From: Novosphingobium sp.
Lineage (GTDB): Bacteria > Pseudomonadota > Alphaproteobacteria > Sphingomonadales > Sphingomonadaceae
Direction of reading: 5' to 3'
NCBI RefSeq assembly: GCF_025351285.1
Contig: NZ_JANXWG010000082.1
Span: forward strand, 1 to 64,000
Length of the DNA: 64,000 bases
Part shown: piece by piece, positions 52,648 through 61,897 of the stretch
How positions within the stretch are numbered: position 1 is the stretch's first letter
Layout: each line of letters begins with the position of its first letter
Notes under the pieces: generated by a model
Told to the model about the DNA's origin: nothing
Databases searched by the model: none
What the model saw: the letters and a program-made list of their open reading frames with translations, nothing else
Made by a program: the position numbers and the translations under genes

Positions 52648-54017
52648 CAGCATCGACGCCGGCACCGCTGGCCCAATCCGGCGCACCAGATGGCGGCTTC
52701 CTCGAACGCACCTTCACGCTCAGCGCGCGCGGCACTTCGGTGCGCACCGAAGTGCTGGCGGGCGCCACGACCTTCCTGACGATGGCCTATGTCGTGCTCG
52801 TCAACCCGGCGATCCTGGGCCAGGCGGGGATGCCGGTGGCTTCTGTGGCGGCGGCGACGTGCCTGGCGGCGGCGTTCGCGTCGATCCTGATGGGCTGCGT
52901 TGCGAACGTGCCGCTGGCGCTCGCGCCGGGCATGGGGCTCAACGCCTATTTCAGCTTTACCGTCGTGCAGCACATGGGCGTGCCCTGGCCGATTGCGCTG
53001 GGCTGCGTGTTCATTTCGGGATGCGCGTTTCTGCTGCTGACGCTGACGGGCGTGCGGCAACTGATCGTGGCGGTGATCCCATCGCACCTGTTTTCAGCGG
53101 TGGCCGGGGGCATCGGGCTGTTCATCGGCTTCATCGGGCTGAAGAACGCCGGGATCATCGTGGCCGATCCAGCCACGTTCGTGGCGCTTGGCAATCTCAA
53201 GGCGCCGGGTGCGGAACTGGCGCTGTTCGGCCTGCTGACGATCGCGGTGCTGAGTGTGTGGAACGTGCGCGGCGCGATGCTGGTCGGGATCGTGGCGACG
53301 ACATTCGTCGGCTGGCTGTTCGGGCAAGTCGTGATGAAGCCCGAACCCTATACCCTCGCTGCGCTGACCGGCACCGCGTTCAAGCTCGACCTGCCGGGTG
53401 TATTCGGCGTTGGTGGCGGACACGGGCTGGGCTTGATCGAAATCCTGTTCGTGTTCCTGTTCGTCGACTTGTTCGACAACATCGGCACGCTGGTTGCCGT
53501 GACCAAGCGCGCCGGGCTGATCGGCCCGGACGGGCGCATTCCCAAACTCAACCGCATATTGATGGCGGATGCGACCGCCACGATTTTCGGCTCGATGGCG
53601 GGCACCAGCACCGTCACCAGCTATGTCGAAAGCGCCGCGGGGGTGCAGGAGGGCGGGCGCACCGGGCTGACCGCGGTCGTCACCGGTGTCTTGTTCCTGC
53701 TGACGATGTTCGTCGCGCCTTATGCGCAACTGGTGCCGCTGGCGGCAACCGCGCCCGCGCTGATCGTGGTGGGCGGGCTGATGCTGCTGCCGCTGACCGA
53801 GATCGCGTGGGACGATCCGCAGGCAGCGATCCCGGCGTTTCTGACCGTGGCGATGATCCCGCTGACCTTCTCGATCGCCAACGGCCTGGCCTTCGGCATC
53901 ACCGCGCACGCCGCGCTCAAACTGCTGCGCGGCAATGCCACGCGGGCCGACTGGTTCCTGTTCGTGCTGGCGGGCCTGTTCGTGATGCGCTTTGCCTGGA
54001 TGAGCGCGGCGGCATGA
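52644..54017 (+). CDS. Purine permease, NCS2/AzgA type
   Basis: 457 residues, about 12-14 membrane segments. The start [10 protein letters not shown] overlaps the amidase stop (ATGA); longer frames read through the amidase gene. Family motifs are RGTSVRTEVLAGATTFLTMA, the PGMGLNAYFSF segment, FVDLFDNIGTLVAVTKRAGL, and GTSTVTSYVESAAGVQEGGR. These are the AzgA guanine/hypoxanthine/adenine permease signatures. It would import purine bases for the downstream xdh pathway. Confidence 0.92.
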   Translation: MTASTPAPLAQSGAPDGGFLERTFTLSARGTSVRTEVLAGATTFLTMAYVVLVNPAILGQAGMPVASVAAATCLAAAFASILMGCVANVPLALAPGMGLNAYFSFTVVQHMGVPWPIALGCVFISGCAFLLLTLTGVRQLIVAVIPSHLFSAVAGGIGLFIGFIGLKNAGIIVADPATFVALGNLKAPGAELALFGLLTIAVLSVWNVRGAMLVGIVATTFVGWLFGQVVMKPEPYTLAALTGTAFKLDLPGVFGVGGGHGLGLIEILFVFLFVDLFDNIGTLVAVTKRAGLIGPDGRIPKLNRILMADATATIFGSMAGTSTVTSYVESAAGVQEGGRTGLTAVVTGVLFLLTMFVAPYAQLVPLAATAPALIVVGGLMLLPLTEIAWDDPQAAIPAFLTVAMIPLTFSIANGLAFGITAHAALKLLRGNATRADWFLFVLAGLFVMRFAWMSAAA

Positions 54018-54934
54018 TCCGATTGCTGTTCCTTGCGGCGTTTGCATTGCTGGCGACACCGGCCTGCGCGCAACGGCTCAACGCCACTCCGCGTACCGTG
54101 GTGATGACCGCGTTTCCGCCCGAATGGGACGCGCTCGTCCCCGCGATCAAAAGCCAGAAAGCCTATCATATCAACGGGTTGGTCTTCCTGACCGGCACGA
54201 TGGCGGGCAAGCCGGTGGTGCTGATGCAAAGCGCGGTCAGCATGGTCAACGCCGCCATGAACACGCAACTGGTGCTCGATCGCTTCAACGTCAGGCGCAT
54301 CGTTTTTTCGGGCATTGCCGGCGGGGTCGATCCGGCTCTGGCGATCGGGGATGTAATCGTGCCCGAACAATGGGGGCAATATCTCGAAGTGTCGTTTGCG
54401 CGCGGGACACCCGGCAACTGGGTGACGCCCGAGCCGGTCGATGCCATCGCACCGGCCAACAACGGCATGATGTTTCCGCGCGGGGTCCGCGTGGGCAACG
54501 CCGCCGAACCGGCACGGCGGCACTACACGCTTGCGGCTGATCCGGCGCTGGTGGCGCTCGCGCGCAAGGTTGCGGCGGGCGTTGCGCTGCGGCGTTGCAT
54601 CGGCCCGGACGCCAGCCGGCAAGCCAAAGGCTGCCTGGCGCATGAACCGAAGATCGTCGTCGGCGGAACCGGGGTCAGCGCCGGGGTGTTTGCTGACAAC
54701 GCCGAATTTCGCGACTATCTGTCCAAGGCATGGAACGCGCGCGTGCTCGACATGGAAAGCGCAGCGGTGACGCAGGTTGCTTTCGCCAACCGCGTACCGG
54801 TGATCGTATTCCGCAGCTTGTCGGACCTGGCCGGCGGCGATGCCGGCGCCAACCAGATGAACACGTTCATGACGCTCGCCTCGGTCAATTCGGCGACCGT
54901 GGTGAAAGCGTTCGTCGCTGCACTGCCAAAGTGA
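54014..54934 (+). CDS. Exported purine nucleoside phosphorylase/nucleosidase-like protein
   Basis: 306 residues of the PNP/UDP phosphorylase superfamily, closest in feel to MTA/SAH nucleosidases (MQSAVSMVNAAMNTQLVLDR, then IVFSGIAGGVDPALAIGDVI, then RVLDMESAAVTQVAFANRVP). The active-site Asp of the nucleosidase class may be in FRSLSDLAGGDAG. A signal peptide (MIRLLFLAAFALLATPACAQ) predicts export. In this operon it could release free bases from nucleosides in the periplasm ahead of the permease; that role is inferred. Confidence 0.82.
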   Translation: MIRLLFLAAFALLATPACAQRLNATPRTVVMTAFPPEWDALVPAIKSQKAYHINGLVFLTGTMAGKPVVLMQSAVSMVNAAMNTQLVLDRFNVRRIVFSGIAGGVDPALAIGDVIVPEQWGQYLEVSFARGTPGNWVTPEPVDAIAPANNGMMFPRGVRVGNAAEPARRHYTLAADPALVALARKVAAGVALRRCIGPDASRQAKGCLAHEPKIVVGGTGVSAGVFADNAEFRDYLSKAWNARVLDMESAAVTQVAFANRVPVIVFRSLSDLAGGDAGANQMNTFMTLASVNSATVVKAFVAALPK

Positions 54935-54941
54935 TGCGGCC

Positions 54942-56522
54942 ATGTTGACCACAGTCACAGGTCGGAACGGCATGGTCACCGCGCCGCACTATGTTGCGGC
55001 GGAGGCGGGCCTTGGCGTGCTGCGCGACGGCGGCAACGCGGTCGAGGCGACGGTCGCGGTCGCAGCGACATTGGCGGTGGTCTATCCGCACATGACCGGG
55101 ATCGGCGGCGACGGGTTCTGGCTGATCGCCGAGCCTGACGGCCGGGTTCACGCGGTTCATGGCTGCGGTGGGGCTGCGGCCAACGCCGACCTGACTCTTT
55201 ACACCGGATATGACGCAGTGCCCACGCGCGGACCGCTGGCTGCGAACACCGTGGCGGGGACCCTTTCAGCGTGGGGGTGCGCGCTTGAACAAGCCGGCGG
55301 CACGCTGCCGCTCGACCGCCTGCTTGGCGACGCGATCGCGCACGCCGAAGCCGGCGTGGCGGTCACCGCAGGCGGAGCGGCCATCGCGGCGACCAAGGGC
55401 GGCGAATTGCGCGGGCAGCCGGGCGCTTATGCCGCGATTTTCGAGCGCGAAGGCCGCCCGCTGCGCGAGGGCGATACGCTGCGCCAGCCGATGTTGGCGA
55501 GGACGCTGCGCCACATCGCCGCGCATGGTCCGCAGGATTTTTACACCGGCACGCTGGCCGATCTGGTGGCTGAGGATCTGTCTGCGCTCGGCAGTCCGGT
55601 CAGCCGCGCCGACCTTGCCGCGCATCGGGCCACACAGCCCGCGCCACTGAACACCAAGATCGCCGGCGCGCGCCTCTATAATAGCGCGCCACCGACGCAG
55701 GGCGCAGCGTCGCTGCTGATCCTCGCGCTGTTCGACCGATTGCGCGCCGCAAGGGGCGATCACTTCGATCACATCCACGGACTGGTCGAGGCGACCAAGC
55801 AGGCCTTCCTGTGGCGCGATCGGCACTGCGGCGATCCAGCCTATATGGACGCCGATGCGCAGGCATTGCTCGATAACCCAGCCGCGCTCGATGCCATGGC
55901 CGCGCGCATCGACCCGGCGCGCGCCCTGCCCTGGCCCCAGCCGCCGCAATGGGGTGACACTTGCTGGTTCGGCGCCGCCGATAGCCAAGGCCGCGTGGTC
56001 AGCGCGATCCAGTCGACCTATTTCGAATTCGGATCGGGGCTGGTGCTGCCGCAGACCGGGATCACCTGGCAGAACCGCGGCAGTTCGTTCCGGCTGGCCG
56101 AGACCGGCTGGAATGCGCTCAAACCGGGTCGCAAGCCTTTCCACACGCTCAATCCCGCGCTCGCAAAGTTCGCTGATGGCCGGGTCATGGCTTACGGCAC
56201 GATGGGCGGCGAGGGCCAGCCGCAGACGCAGGCGGCGATTTTCAGCCGCTATGCGCGGTTCGGGGTGAACTTGCAGGCCGCGATCTGCGCGCCGCGCTGG
56301 CTGCTCGGGCGGACCTGGGGCGAGACAAGCACCACGCTCAAGCTGGAGGATGGCTTCCCCGAAGCGCTATATGCCGCGCTCGAAACCGCCGGACACGATG
56401 TCGAACGCGTCGGCCCGCTGACCGCAATGATGGGCCATGCCGGCGCGATCGTGCGCCATGCCGACGGGCGGCTCGAAGGCGCAACCGATCCGCGCAGCGA
56501 CGGTGGGGTAGCGGCGTGGTGA
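54942..56522 (+). CDS. hpxW: HpxW-like oxamate amidohydrolase (gamma-glutamyltranspeptidase family)
   Basis: 526 residues, the size of HpxW. GGT-family blocks include DGGNAVEATVAVAATLAVVY and PHMTGIGGDGFWLI. The catalytic N-terminal nucleophile is Thr340 in GDTCWFGAADSQG, where classical transpeptidases have TTH. Downstream is GMGGEGQPQTQ-like sequence (YGTMGGEGQPQTQAAIF). No signal peptide is present, which fits a cytoplasmic amidohydrolase better than glutathione breakdown. The company of HpxX, HpxY and HpxZ supports oxamate as substrate. The stop overlaps the next start. Confidence 0.8.
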   Translation: MLTTVTGRNGMVTAPHYVAAEAGLGVLRDGGNAVEATVAVAATLAVVYPHMTGIGGDGFWLIAEPDGRVHAVHGCGGAAANADLTLYTGYDAVPTRGPLAANTVAGTLSAWGCALEQAGGTLPLDRLLGDAIAHAEAGVAVTAGGAAIAATKGGELRGQPGAYAAIFEREGRPLREGDTLRQPMLARTLRHIAAHGPQDFYTGTLADLVAEDLSALGSPVSRADLAAHRATQPAPLNTKIAGARLYNSAPPTQGAASLLILALFDRLRAARGDHFDHIHGLVEATKQAFLWRDRHCGDPAYMDADAQALLDNPAALDAMAARIDPARALPWPQPPQWGDTCWFGAADSQGRVVSAIQSTYFEFGSGLVLPQTGITWQNRGSSFRLAETGWNALKPGRKPFHTLNPALAKFADGRVMAYGTMGGEGQPQTQAAIFSRYARFGVNLQAAICAPRWLLGRTWGETSTTLKLEDGFPEALYAALETAGHDVERVGPLTAMMGHAGAIVRHADGRLEGATDPRSDGGVAAW

Positions 56523-57766
56523 ACCTTGGCCAAATGCGTGGAGGAGCCCGCGCGGTGGCCCGCTGCGATGCGCTCGGCGTCGCGCCCTACAGCGACATGG
56601 CGGGCGGGCTTTATCGCGGCTATCTGACCCCGGCTTATCACGCAGCGCAAGGTGCCTTGGCCGGCTGGATGACCTCGGCCGGCATGACCGTCCGCCGCGA
56701 TGCCGCCGCCAACCTGATCGGCCGTTACGAAGCTGTCACCCCCGGTGCCCCTGCGCTGCTGATCGGCAGCCACCTCGACAGCGTGCGTGACGCGGGCCGT
56801 TACGATGGCCCGCTCGGGGTCACGCTGGGCATCGAAGCGGTCGACGCATTGCGCGCTGCCGGCCGCCGACTGCCTTTCGCGATCGAAGTCATCGCCTTCG
56901 GCGACGAGGAAGGCTCGCGCTTTCCCGCCGCGATGCTGTGCAGCCGCGCGGTCGCGGGCACGCTGGCGGCAGATGCGCTCGACCTTGCGGACAAGGACGG
57001 AATTGCATTGGCCGATGCGGGAGTGGATGTGGGGAATTACCTCACCGCCGCCCGCACACCCGCCAGCGTGCGCGCCTATTTCGAGGCGCATATCGAGCAG
57101 GGTCCGCTGCTCGAAGCCGAGCATCTGGCGGTCGGCACCGTCACCGGCATCGCCAGCCAGGTGCGCTATCAGATCGCGGTGCAGGGCACCGCCGGGCACG
57201 CCGGAACCACGACGATGGCTCTGCGCCACGATGCGCTGGCCGGGGCGGCCGAGATGATCGTCGCAGTCGAGGCGATCGCGCGTGCTGATGCTTCGGACCT
57301 CGTCGCCACGGTTGGCCGGATCGAGGCCATGCCCGGCGCGCCGAATGTGATCGCGGGACAAGCGCAGTTTTCGCTCGACGTCCGGTCAGGCAATGCAGCG
57401 TGGCGCGATCGCGCAGCCAACGCAATCCTCGATGCGTTCCGCGAAATCGCGGACCGGCGCAGCCTCGGTTGCGCGATTTCCCGCATCCACGACCTGCCCG
57501 CCAGCCCTTGCGATCCGCTGCTGATGGATCTGCTCGACCACGCCACTTTGGCCGCCGGCCAACCCGTCCTCCGCCTGGTCTCGGGCGCCGGGCACGATGC
57601 CATGGCGATGGCCGCGCTGTGCCCCACCGCGATGCTGTTCATCCGCTGCAAGGGCGGGGTCAGCCACAACCCGGCCGAACATGTCGATGCTGCCGACGCG
57701 GAAATCGCGCTACAGGTCATGCTCGGCTTCATCGAACAACTTGGAGCAACATTTGCCAACGCTTGA
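56519..57766 (+). CDS. allC: Allantoate amidohydrolase
   Basis: 415 residues of the M20 metallopeptidase/carbamoylase family. Metal ligands are in GSHLDSVRDAGRYDGPLG (His85, Asp96), FGDEEGSRF and AHIEQGPLLE. The dimerisation domain contains GTAGHAGTTTMALRHDALAG. The C-terminal GAGHDAMAMA has the last ligand His. The GTG start overlaps the hpxW stop (GTGA); a GTG one codon earlier is also possible. It converts allantoate to ureidoglycine, CO2 and ammonia. A Zn or Mn site is expected. Confidence 0.9.
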   Translation: MNLGQMRGGARAVARCDALGVAPYSDMAGGLYRGYLTPAYHAAQGALAGWMTSAGMTVRRDAAANLIGRYEAVTPGAPALLIGSHLDSVRDAGRYDGPLGVTLGIEAVDALRAAGRRLPFAIEVIAFGDEEGSRFPAAMLCSRAVAGTLAADALDLADKDGIALADAGVDVGNYLTAARTPASVRAYFEAHIEQGPLLEAEHLAVGTVTGIASQVRYQIAVQGTAGHAGTTTMALRHDALAGAAEMIVAVEAIARADASDLVATVGRIEAMPGAPNVIAGQAQFSLDVRSGNAAWRDRAANAILDAFREIADRRSLGCAISRIHDLPASPCDPLLMDLLDHATLAAGQPVLRLVSGAGHDAMAMAALCPTAMLFIRCKGGVSHNPAEHVDAADAEIALQVMLGFIEQLGATFANA

Positions 57767-58991
57767 CCCCCTCCTGATCGGCGAGATCGATCCGCCGCAG
57801 CGCCTGTTGATGGGGCCTGGGCCGATCAACGCGCATCCGCGCGTGCTGCGCGCGATGTCGGCCGATCTGCTCGGCCAGTTCGACCCCGAGATGACCCATT
57901 ACATGAACGAGGTGATGGCGCTTTACCGCCCGATCTTCGGCACGCAGAACCGCTGGACGATGCTGATCGACGGCACCGCACGCGCCGCGATCGAGGCCGC
58001 GCTGGTCAGCCTGGTGGTGCCGGGGGACAAGGTGCTGGTGGTCGATTTCGGGCGGTTCGGGCTGCTGCTCGATGAAATCTCGACGCGGATCGGCGCCGAC
58101 GTGCATCGCGTCAGCGCGCCCTGGGGCAAAGTCGTGCCGATGGAAGCAATCGGCGAGGCCATCGCGCGGGTACAGCCAAAAGTGGTGGCCTGCGTCCATG
58201 GCGATACTTCGACCACGATGGCGCAACCGCTCGACGGGTTCGGCGCGCTATGCCGTGCGACGGGGGCATTGAGCTATGTCGATGCCACCGCCACGCTGTC
58301 GGGCATGGACATCGCTGCCGACCGCTGGGGCGTCGACGTGGTGACGGGCGGCTTGCAGAAGTGCCTGGGCGGGCCATCGGGTTCGGCGCCGATCACGATC
58401 TCGGACGCGGCTGCCGAGCACATCTTCGCGCGCCGCCACGTCGAACAGGGCATCCGCCGTGACGATCTGCGCGACGGCCTGGGGCCGCGGATCGGATCGA
58501 ACTATTTCGATCTCGCGATGATCATGGACTACTGGTCCGAAAAGCGGCTCAACCACCACACCGAAGCGACCTCGATGCTGTATGCCGCGCGCGAATGCGC
58601 CCGGCTCGCGCTGGGCGAAGGGCTGGAGGCGCGATACGCTCGCCATGCCGCCGCCGGCCGCGCGATGAGCGCGGGCTTGCGCGCAATGGGGCTGAGCCTG
58701 TTCGGCGATGATGCTCACCGCATGACCAACGTGACGGGCGTCTACATCCCGCAAGGCATCGACGGCGAACGCATCCGCACCGCGATGCGGACGCATTTCG
58801 AGATCGAGATCGGCACGGCGTTCGGCCCGCTTCAGGGGCGAATCTGGCGGATCGGCGCGATGGGTTACAACGCGATGAAGCACAAGGTGCTGCTGACGCT
58901 GGGTGCTCTCGAAGCCTGCCTGAGCGCGGAAGGTGTCAAGCTGCCGATCGGCGCGGCGGTTCCTGCGGCACTGGCAGCCTGGCACGCATGA
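57753..58991 (+). CDS. pucG: (S)-Ureidoglycine-glyoxylate aminotransferase
   Basis: 412 residues of the class V PLP aminotransferases. The start is TTG at 57753, chosen because GGAG lies seven bases upstream and the next ATG (MGPGPINAHP) would remove conserved N-terminal sequence. The PLP Lys is Lys203 in VVTGGLQKCLGGPSG. The N-terminal LLMGPGPINAHPRVLRAM is the alanine-glyoxylate/PucG signature. It transfers the amino group of ureidoglycine to glyoxylate, giving oxalurate and glycine. Context between allC and puuE fits exactly. Confidence 0.88.
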   Translation: MPTLDPLLIGEIDPPQRLLMGPGPINAHPRVLRAMSADLLGQFDPEMTHYMNEVMALYRPIFGTQNRWTMLIDGTARAAIEAALVSLVVPGDKVLVVDFGRFGLLLDEISTRIGADVHRVSAPWGKVVPMEAIGEAIARVQPKVVACVHGDTSTTMAQPLDGFGALCRATGALSYVDATATLSGMDIAADRWGVDVVTGGLQKCLGGPSGSAPITISDAAAEHIFARRHVEQGIRRDDLRDGLGPRIGSNYFDLAMIMDYWSEKRLNHHTEATSMLYAARECARLALGEGLEARYARHAAAGRAMSAGLRAMGLSLFGDDAHRMTNVTGVYIPQGIDGERIRTAMRTHFEIEIGTAFGPLQGRIWRIGAMGYNAMKHKVLLTLGALEACLSAEGVKLPIGAAVPAALAAWHA

Positions 58992-59875
58992 CCGAAACGC
59001 GCGATCTGGTCGGCTATGGTGCCCACCCGCCAGATCCGCGCTGGCCCGGCGGAGCGCGCGTGGCGGTGCAATTTGTGATCAACTACGAGGAAGGCGCCGA
59101 AAGCAGCGTCGATCATGGCGATGCGGGTTCGGAACGGTTCCTCTCGGAAATGGTCGGCGCGACCAGCCACCCGGCGCGCGCGATGGCGATGGAAAGCCTT
59201 TACGAATACGGCAGCCGCGCGGGTTTCTGGCGGCTCCACCGGCTGTTCACCGAACGCGCAATGCCGGTGACAGTGTTCGGCGTGGCGAAGGCGCTGGAGC
59301 TGAATCCCGAAGCAGTCGAGGCGATGCTGGCCGCCGACTGGGAAATCGCCAGCCACGGACTGCGTTGGCTCGATTACCAGGATGTGCCCGAAGCGGTCGA
59401 GGTTGCGCACATCGCCGAGGCCATCGCGCTGCACACGAAAATCACAGGCAGCCGCCCGCTCGGCTGGTATCAGGGCCGCACCTCGCCCAACACGGCGCGG
59501 CTGGTCGCGCACGAAGGCGGCTTCGTCTACGATGCCGACAGCTATGCCGACGACCTGCCGTACCGGGACCGCCGCCACGGGCGCGCGCAACTGATCGTGC
59601 CCTATTCGCTCGACGCCAACGACATGAAGTTCGTGGCGTTCAACGGCTTCACCGAGGGCGAGGCGTTCTTCCGCTATTTGCGCGATACCTTCGACCAACT
59701 GGCCCACGAAGGCGGGCGTATGATGTCGGTGGGCCTTCACGGCCGGATCGCCGGACGGCCCGCGCGGGCGCATGCGTTGGCCCGGTTTCTCGATCACGTG
59801 CTCGCTTCGGGCCAGGCCTGGGTGGCGCGCCGGATCGACATCGCCCGACACTGGCAGGAGGTGCACCCCGCATGA
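58988..59875 (+). CDS. puuE: Allantoinase PuuE (polysaccharide-deacetylase fold)
   Basis: A 295-residue metal-independent allantoinase. Typical sequence: VGYGAHPPDPRWPGGARVAV, then QFVINYEEGAESSVDHGD, then EIASHGLRWLDYQDVPEAVE. The C-terminal MMSVGLHGRIAGRPARAHAL is also typical. The family uses the NodB fold without the usual metal requirement. It opens the hydantoin ring of (S)-allantoin to allantoate, feeding AllC. The ATG overlaps the pucG stop by four bases. Confidence 0.95.
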   Translation: MTETRDLVGYGAHPPDPRWPGGARVAVQFVINYEEGAESSVDHGDAGSERFLSEMVGATSHPARAMAMESLYEYGSRAGFWRLHRLFTERAMPVTVFGVAKALELNPEAVEAMLAADWEIASHGLRWLDYQDVPEAVEVAHIAEAIALHTKITGSRPLGWYQGRTSPNTARLVAHEGGFVYDADSYADDLPYRDRRHGRAQLIVPYSLDANDMKFVAFNGFTEGEAFFRYLRDTFDQLAHEGGRMMSVGLHGRIAGRPARAHALARFLDHVLASGQAWVARRIDIARHWQEVHPA

Positions 59876-60264
59876 CAATCGACGATCCCGTTCTTCTGGC
59901 CGAAGTGACGGCCGCGTTCGAAGCTTACGAGCGCGCGCTGATGGCTGATGATGTGCCCGCGATGGATGCGCTGTTCCACGATGCACCCACCACCAACCGC
60001 TACGGCGTGGGCGAAGTGCTTTATGGGATCGAGGAGATCCGCGAATTCCGCAAGGGCCGGGGCGGATCGCCGCAGCGCAAGCTCGGCCGGGTGGCAATCA
60101 CGGTTTATGGTGCCAGGGGCGAAGGTGCCTTCGCCACTGCGGACGCTGAATTCTTCCGCGCTGCCAGCGACCGCCGCGGTCGCCAGACGCAAAGCTGGGT
60201 CAAGTTCGCGGATGGCTGGAAGGTCGTCTCGGCGCATGTGAGCCTTGAGGGATCGACGCATTGA
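59872..60264 (+). CDS. hpxZ: HpxZ / AtzH-like protein
   Basis: 130 residues with an NTF2/SnoaL-like fold of the DUF3225/AtzH-like family. LMADDVPAMDALFHDAPTTN, RYGVGEVLYGIEEIREFRKG and SWVKFADGWKVVSAHVS are its conserved pieces. HpxZ is linked to oxalurate catabolism in Klebsiella; its reaction is not established. It completes the X-Y-W-Z set, here scattered among the ureide genes. Overlaps puuE and uraD. Confidence 0.87.
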   Translation: MTIDDPVLLAEVTAAFEAYERALMADDVPAMDALFHDAPTTNRYGVGEVLYGIEEIREFRKGRGGSPQRKLGRVAITVYGARGEGAFATADAEFFRAASDRRGRQTQSWVKFADGWKVVSAHVSLEGSTH

Positions 60265-60713
60265 CCGCTGCGCAGGCGCCTTTGTTCGAGCACAGCGCGT
60301 GGGTCGAGGCGCGTGCCGATGCGCGGCCGTCATCGGGCGATCGTCATGCCGACGTGATGGCGGTGGTGCACGATGCGACGCCCGACGAACAACTCGCGCT
60401 GATCCGCGCGCACCCCGAATTGGCCGGCAAGGCCGCGATCGACCGCACGCTGACCGACGCCTCGCAAGCCGAACAGGCTTCGGCCGGGCTTGATCGGCTG
60501 ACCTCGGACGAGTTCGAACGCTTCCACGCGCTCAACGCTGCGTACCGCGAACGCTTCGACTTTCCCTTCATTATCTGCGTTCGCCTGACCGACAAGGCCG
60601 GCATCCTCGCGGCGATGGAGCAGCGCCTCGGCAACACGCACGAGGCCGAAATCGCAACCGCCATCGATCAGATCGGCAAAATCGTGCGGTTGCGGCTGGG
60701 GGACGCGGCGTGA
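60261..60713 (+). CDS. uraD: OHCU decarboxylase
   Basis: 150 residues. This enzyme decarboxylates 2-oxo-4-hydroxy-4-carboxy-5-ureidoimidazoline to (S)-allantoin. Motifs are LFEHSAWVEARA, the LIRAHPELAGKAAI segment containing the catalytic His, and FDFPFIICVRLTDKAGILAA. The start is TTG overlapping the hpxZ stop (TTGA). It is slightly short at the N-terminus compared with about 165 residues in many homologues, but the conserved core is complete. Confidence 0.92.
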   Translation: MTAAQAPLFEHSAWVEARADARPSSGDRHADVMAVVHDATPDEQLALIRAHPELAGKAAIDRTLTDASQAEQASAGLDRLTSDEFERFHALNAAYRERFDFPFIICVRLTDKAGILAAMEQRLGNTHEAEIATAIDQIGKIVRLRLGDAA

Positions 60714-61897
60714 CGGTTGACCTGACCGAATGGCTAAACCTTGCGATCCGCTGGCTGCACCTTGTCACCGGCATCGCCTGGATCGGCTCGTCGTTCTACT
60801 TCGTGTGGCTCGACAATCACTTGAAGCCGCCCGCAAATGGAGACGCTTCGGGCGAAGTGTGGTCGGTCCACGGCGGTGGATTCTACCACAACCAGAAGTA
60901 CCAGGTGGCGCCCAGCCAGATGCCCGACGAGCTTCACTGGTTCAAGTGGGAGGCCTACTGGACCTGGATCAGCGGCTTTTCGCTGCTGGTGCTGGTGTAT
61001 TACGTGGGCGCCCGGAACACCCTGATCGATCCCGCCAAGGTTGCGCTGTCTGCGCCTGCCGCCATCGGCATCGGGTTGACATTCCTGGCGGCTGGCTGGG
61101 TGGCTTACGATCTGCTGTGCCGTTCCCCGCTCAAGGTCAACAACCGCGCAATCGGCGTGATCTGGTTTGCGCTCCTGCTGGCATCGGCGATCGCGCTGAA
61201 CGGCCTGTTCCAGGCCCGCGGGGCCTACCTTCATGTCGGCGCGATGATCGGTTCGGTCATGGTCGGCAACGTGTTCTTCGTGATCATCCCCAACCAGCGC
61301 AAGGTGGTGGCGGATCTGGTCGCGGGGCGCGTGCCCGATCCGGCGCTGGGCCAGGCGGCCAAGCAGCGATCGTTGCACAACAACTACATGACGCTGCCTG
61401 TGCTGTTCGCGATGCTCAGCCCGCATTATCCGATGACTTATGGCGCGCAGCGGCCGTGGCTGGTGCTGGCGTTGATCGGGCTGACCGGCGTGGCGGTTCG
61501 GCATGTCTTCAACTTGCGGCACAAAGGCGCGAACACGACCACGGCGATGGCGCTGGCCGCAGGACTGGCGCTGGCAAGCGTGACCTATGTTTCTCTCGAA
61601 AAATCAGGCGACAGACCGCAGGCCGGCCCGACCGACGCCGTCGTTTTCGCCGATATTCAGCCGATCCTCGCGACACATTGCGCAGCTTGCCACGCGCTGC
61701 ACCCCACCAATGCCGCCTTTACCTCGCCGCCGCTGGGAGTCTTGCTCGACAGCTACGAACACGTCCGCGCCGTCGCGCCGCGGATCAAGCTGGTCGCGGT
61801 CGACGCACAGATCATGCCGCTGGGCAACACCACCGGCATGACCGCTGCCGAGCGCCGGACGCTGGGCCAGTGGATCGCCCAAGGAGCGCCGCGATGA
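60710..61897 (+). CDS. puuD: Membrane urate oxidase PuuD with a cytochrome c domain
   Basis: 395 residues. Several membrane helices occupy residues 1-300 (TGIAWIGSSFYFVWLDNHLK, then the FYHNQKYQVAPSQMPDELHW loop, then GNVFFVIIPNQRK). The C-terminal cytochrome c domain has the haem site CAACH at 324-328 and an axial Met region (QIMPLGNTTGMT). PuuD oxidises urate to 5-hydroxyisourate using the respiratory chain instead of the oxygen-dependent uricase. The GTG start overlaps uraD. Next gene is hiuH, the following pathway step. Confidence 0.94.
   Translation: MTVDLTEWLNLAIRWLHLVTGIAWIGSSFYFVWLDNHLKPPANGDASGEVWSVHGGGFYHNQKYQVAPSQMPDELHWFKWEAYWTWISGFSLLVLVYYVGARNTLIDPAKVALSAPAAIGIGLTFLAAGWVAYDLLCRSPLKVNNRAIGVIWFALLLASAIALNGLFQARGAYLHVGAMIGSVMVGNVFFVIIPNQRKVVADLVAGRVPDPALGQAAKQRSLHNNYMTLPVLFAMLSPHYPMTYGAQRPWLVLALIGLTGVAVRHVFNLRHKGANTTTAMALAAGLALASVTYVSLEKSGDRPQAGPTDAVVFADIQPILATHCAACHALHPTNAAFTSPPLGVLLDSYEHVRAVAPRIKLVAVDAQIMPLGNTTGMTAAERRTLGQWIAQGAPR

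Noticed and set aside
54942..56522. Glutathione gamma-glutamyltransferase
   Set aside because: The protein lacks a signal peptide and the TTH motif and sits among hpx genes, so the HpxW role is preferred.
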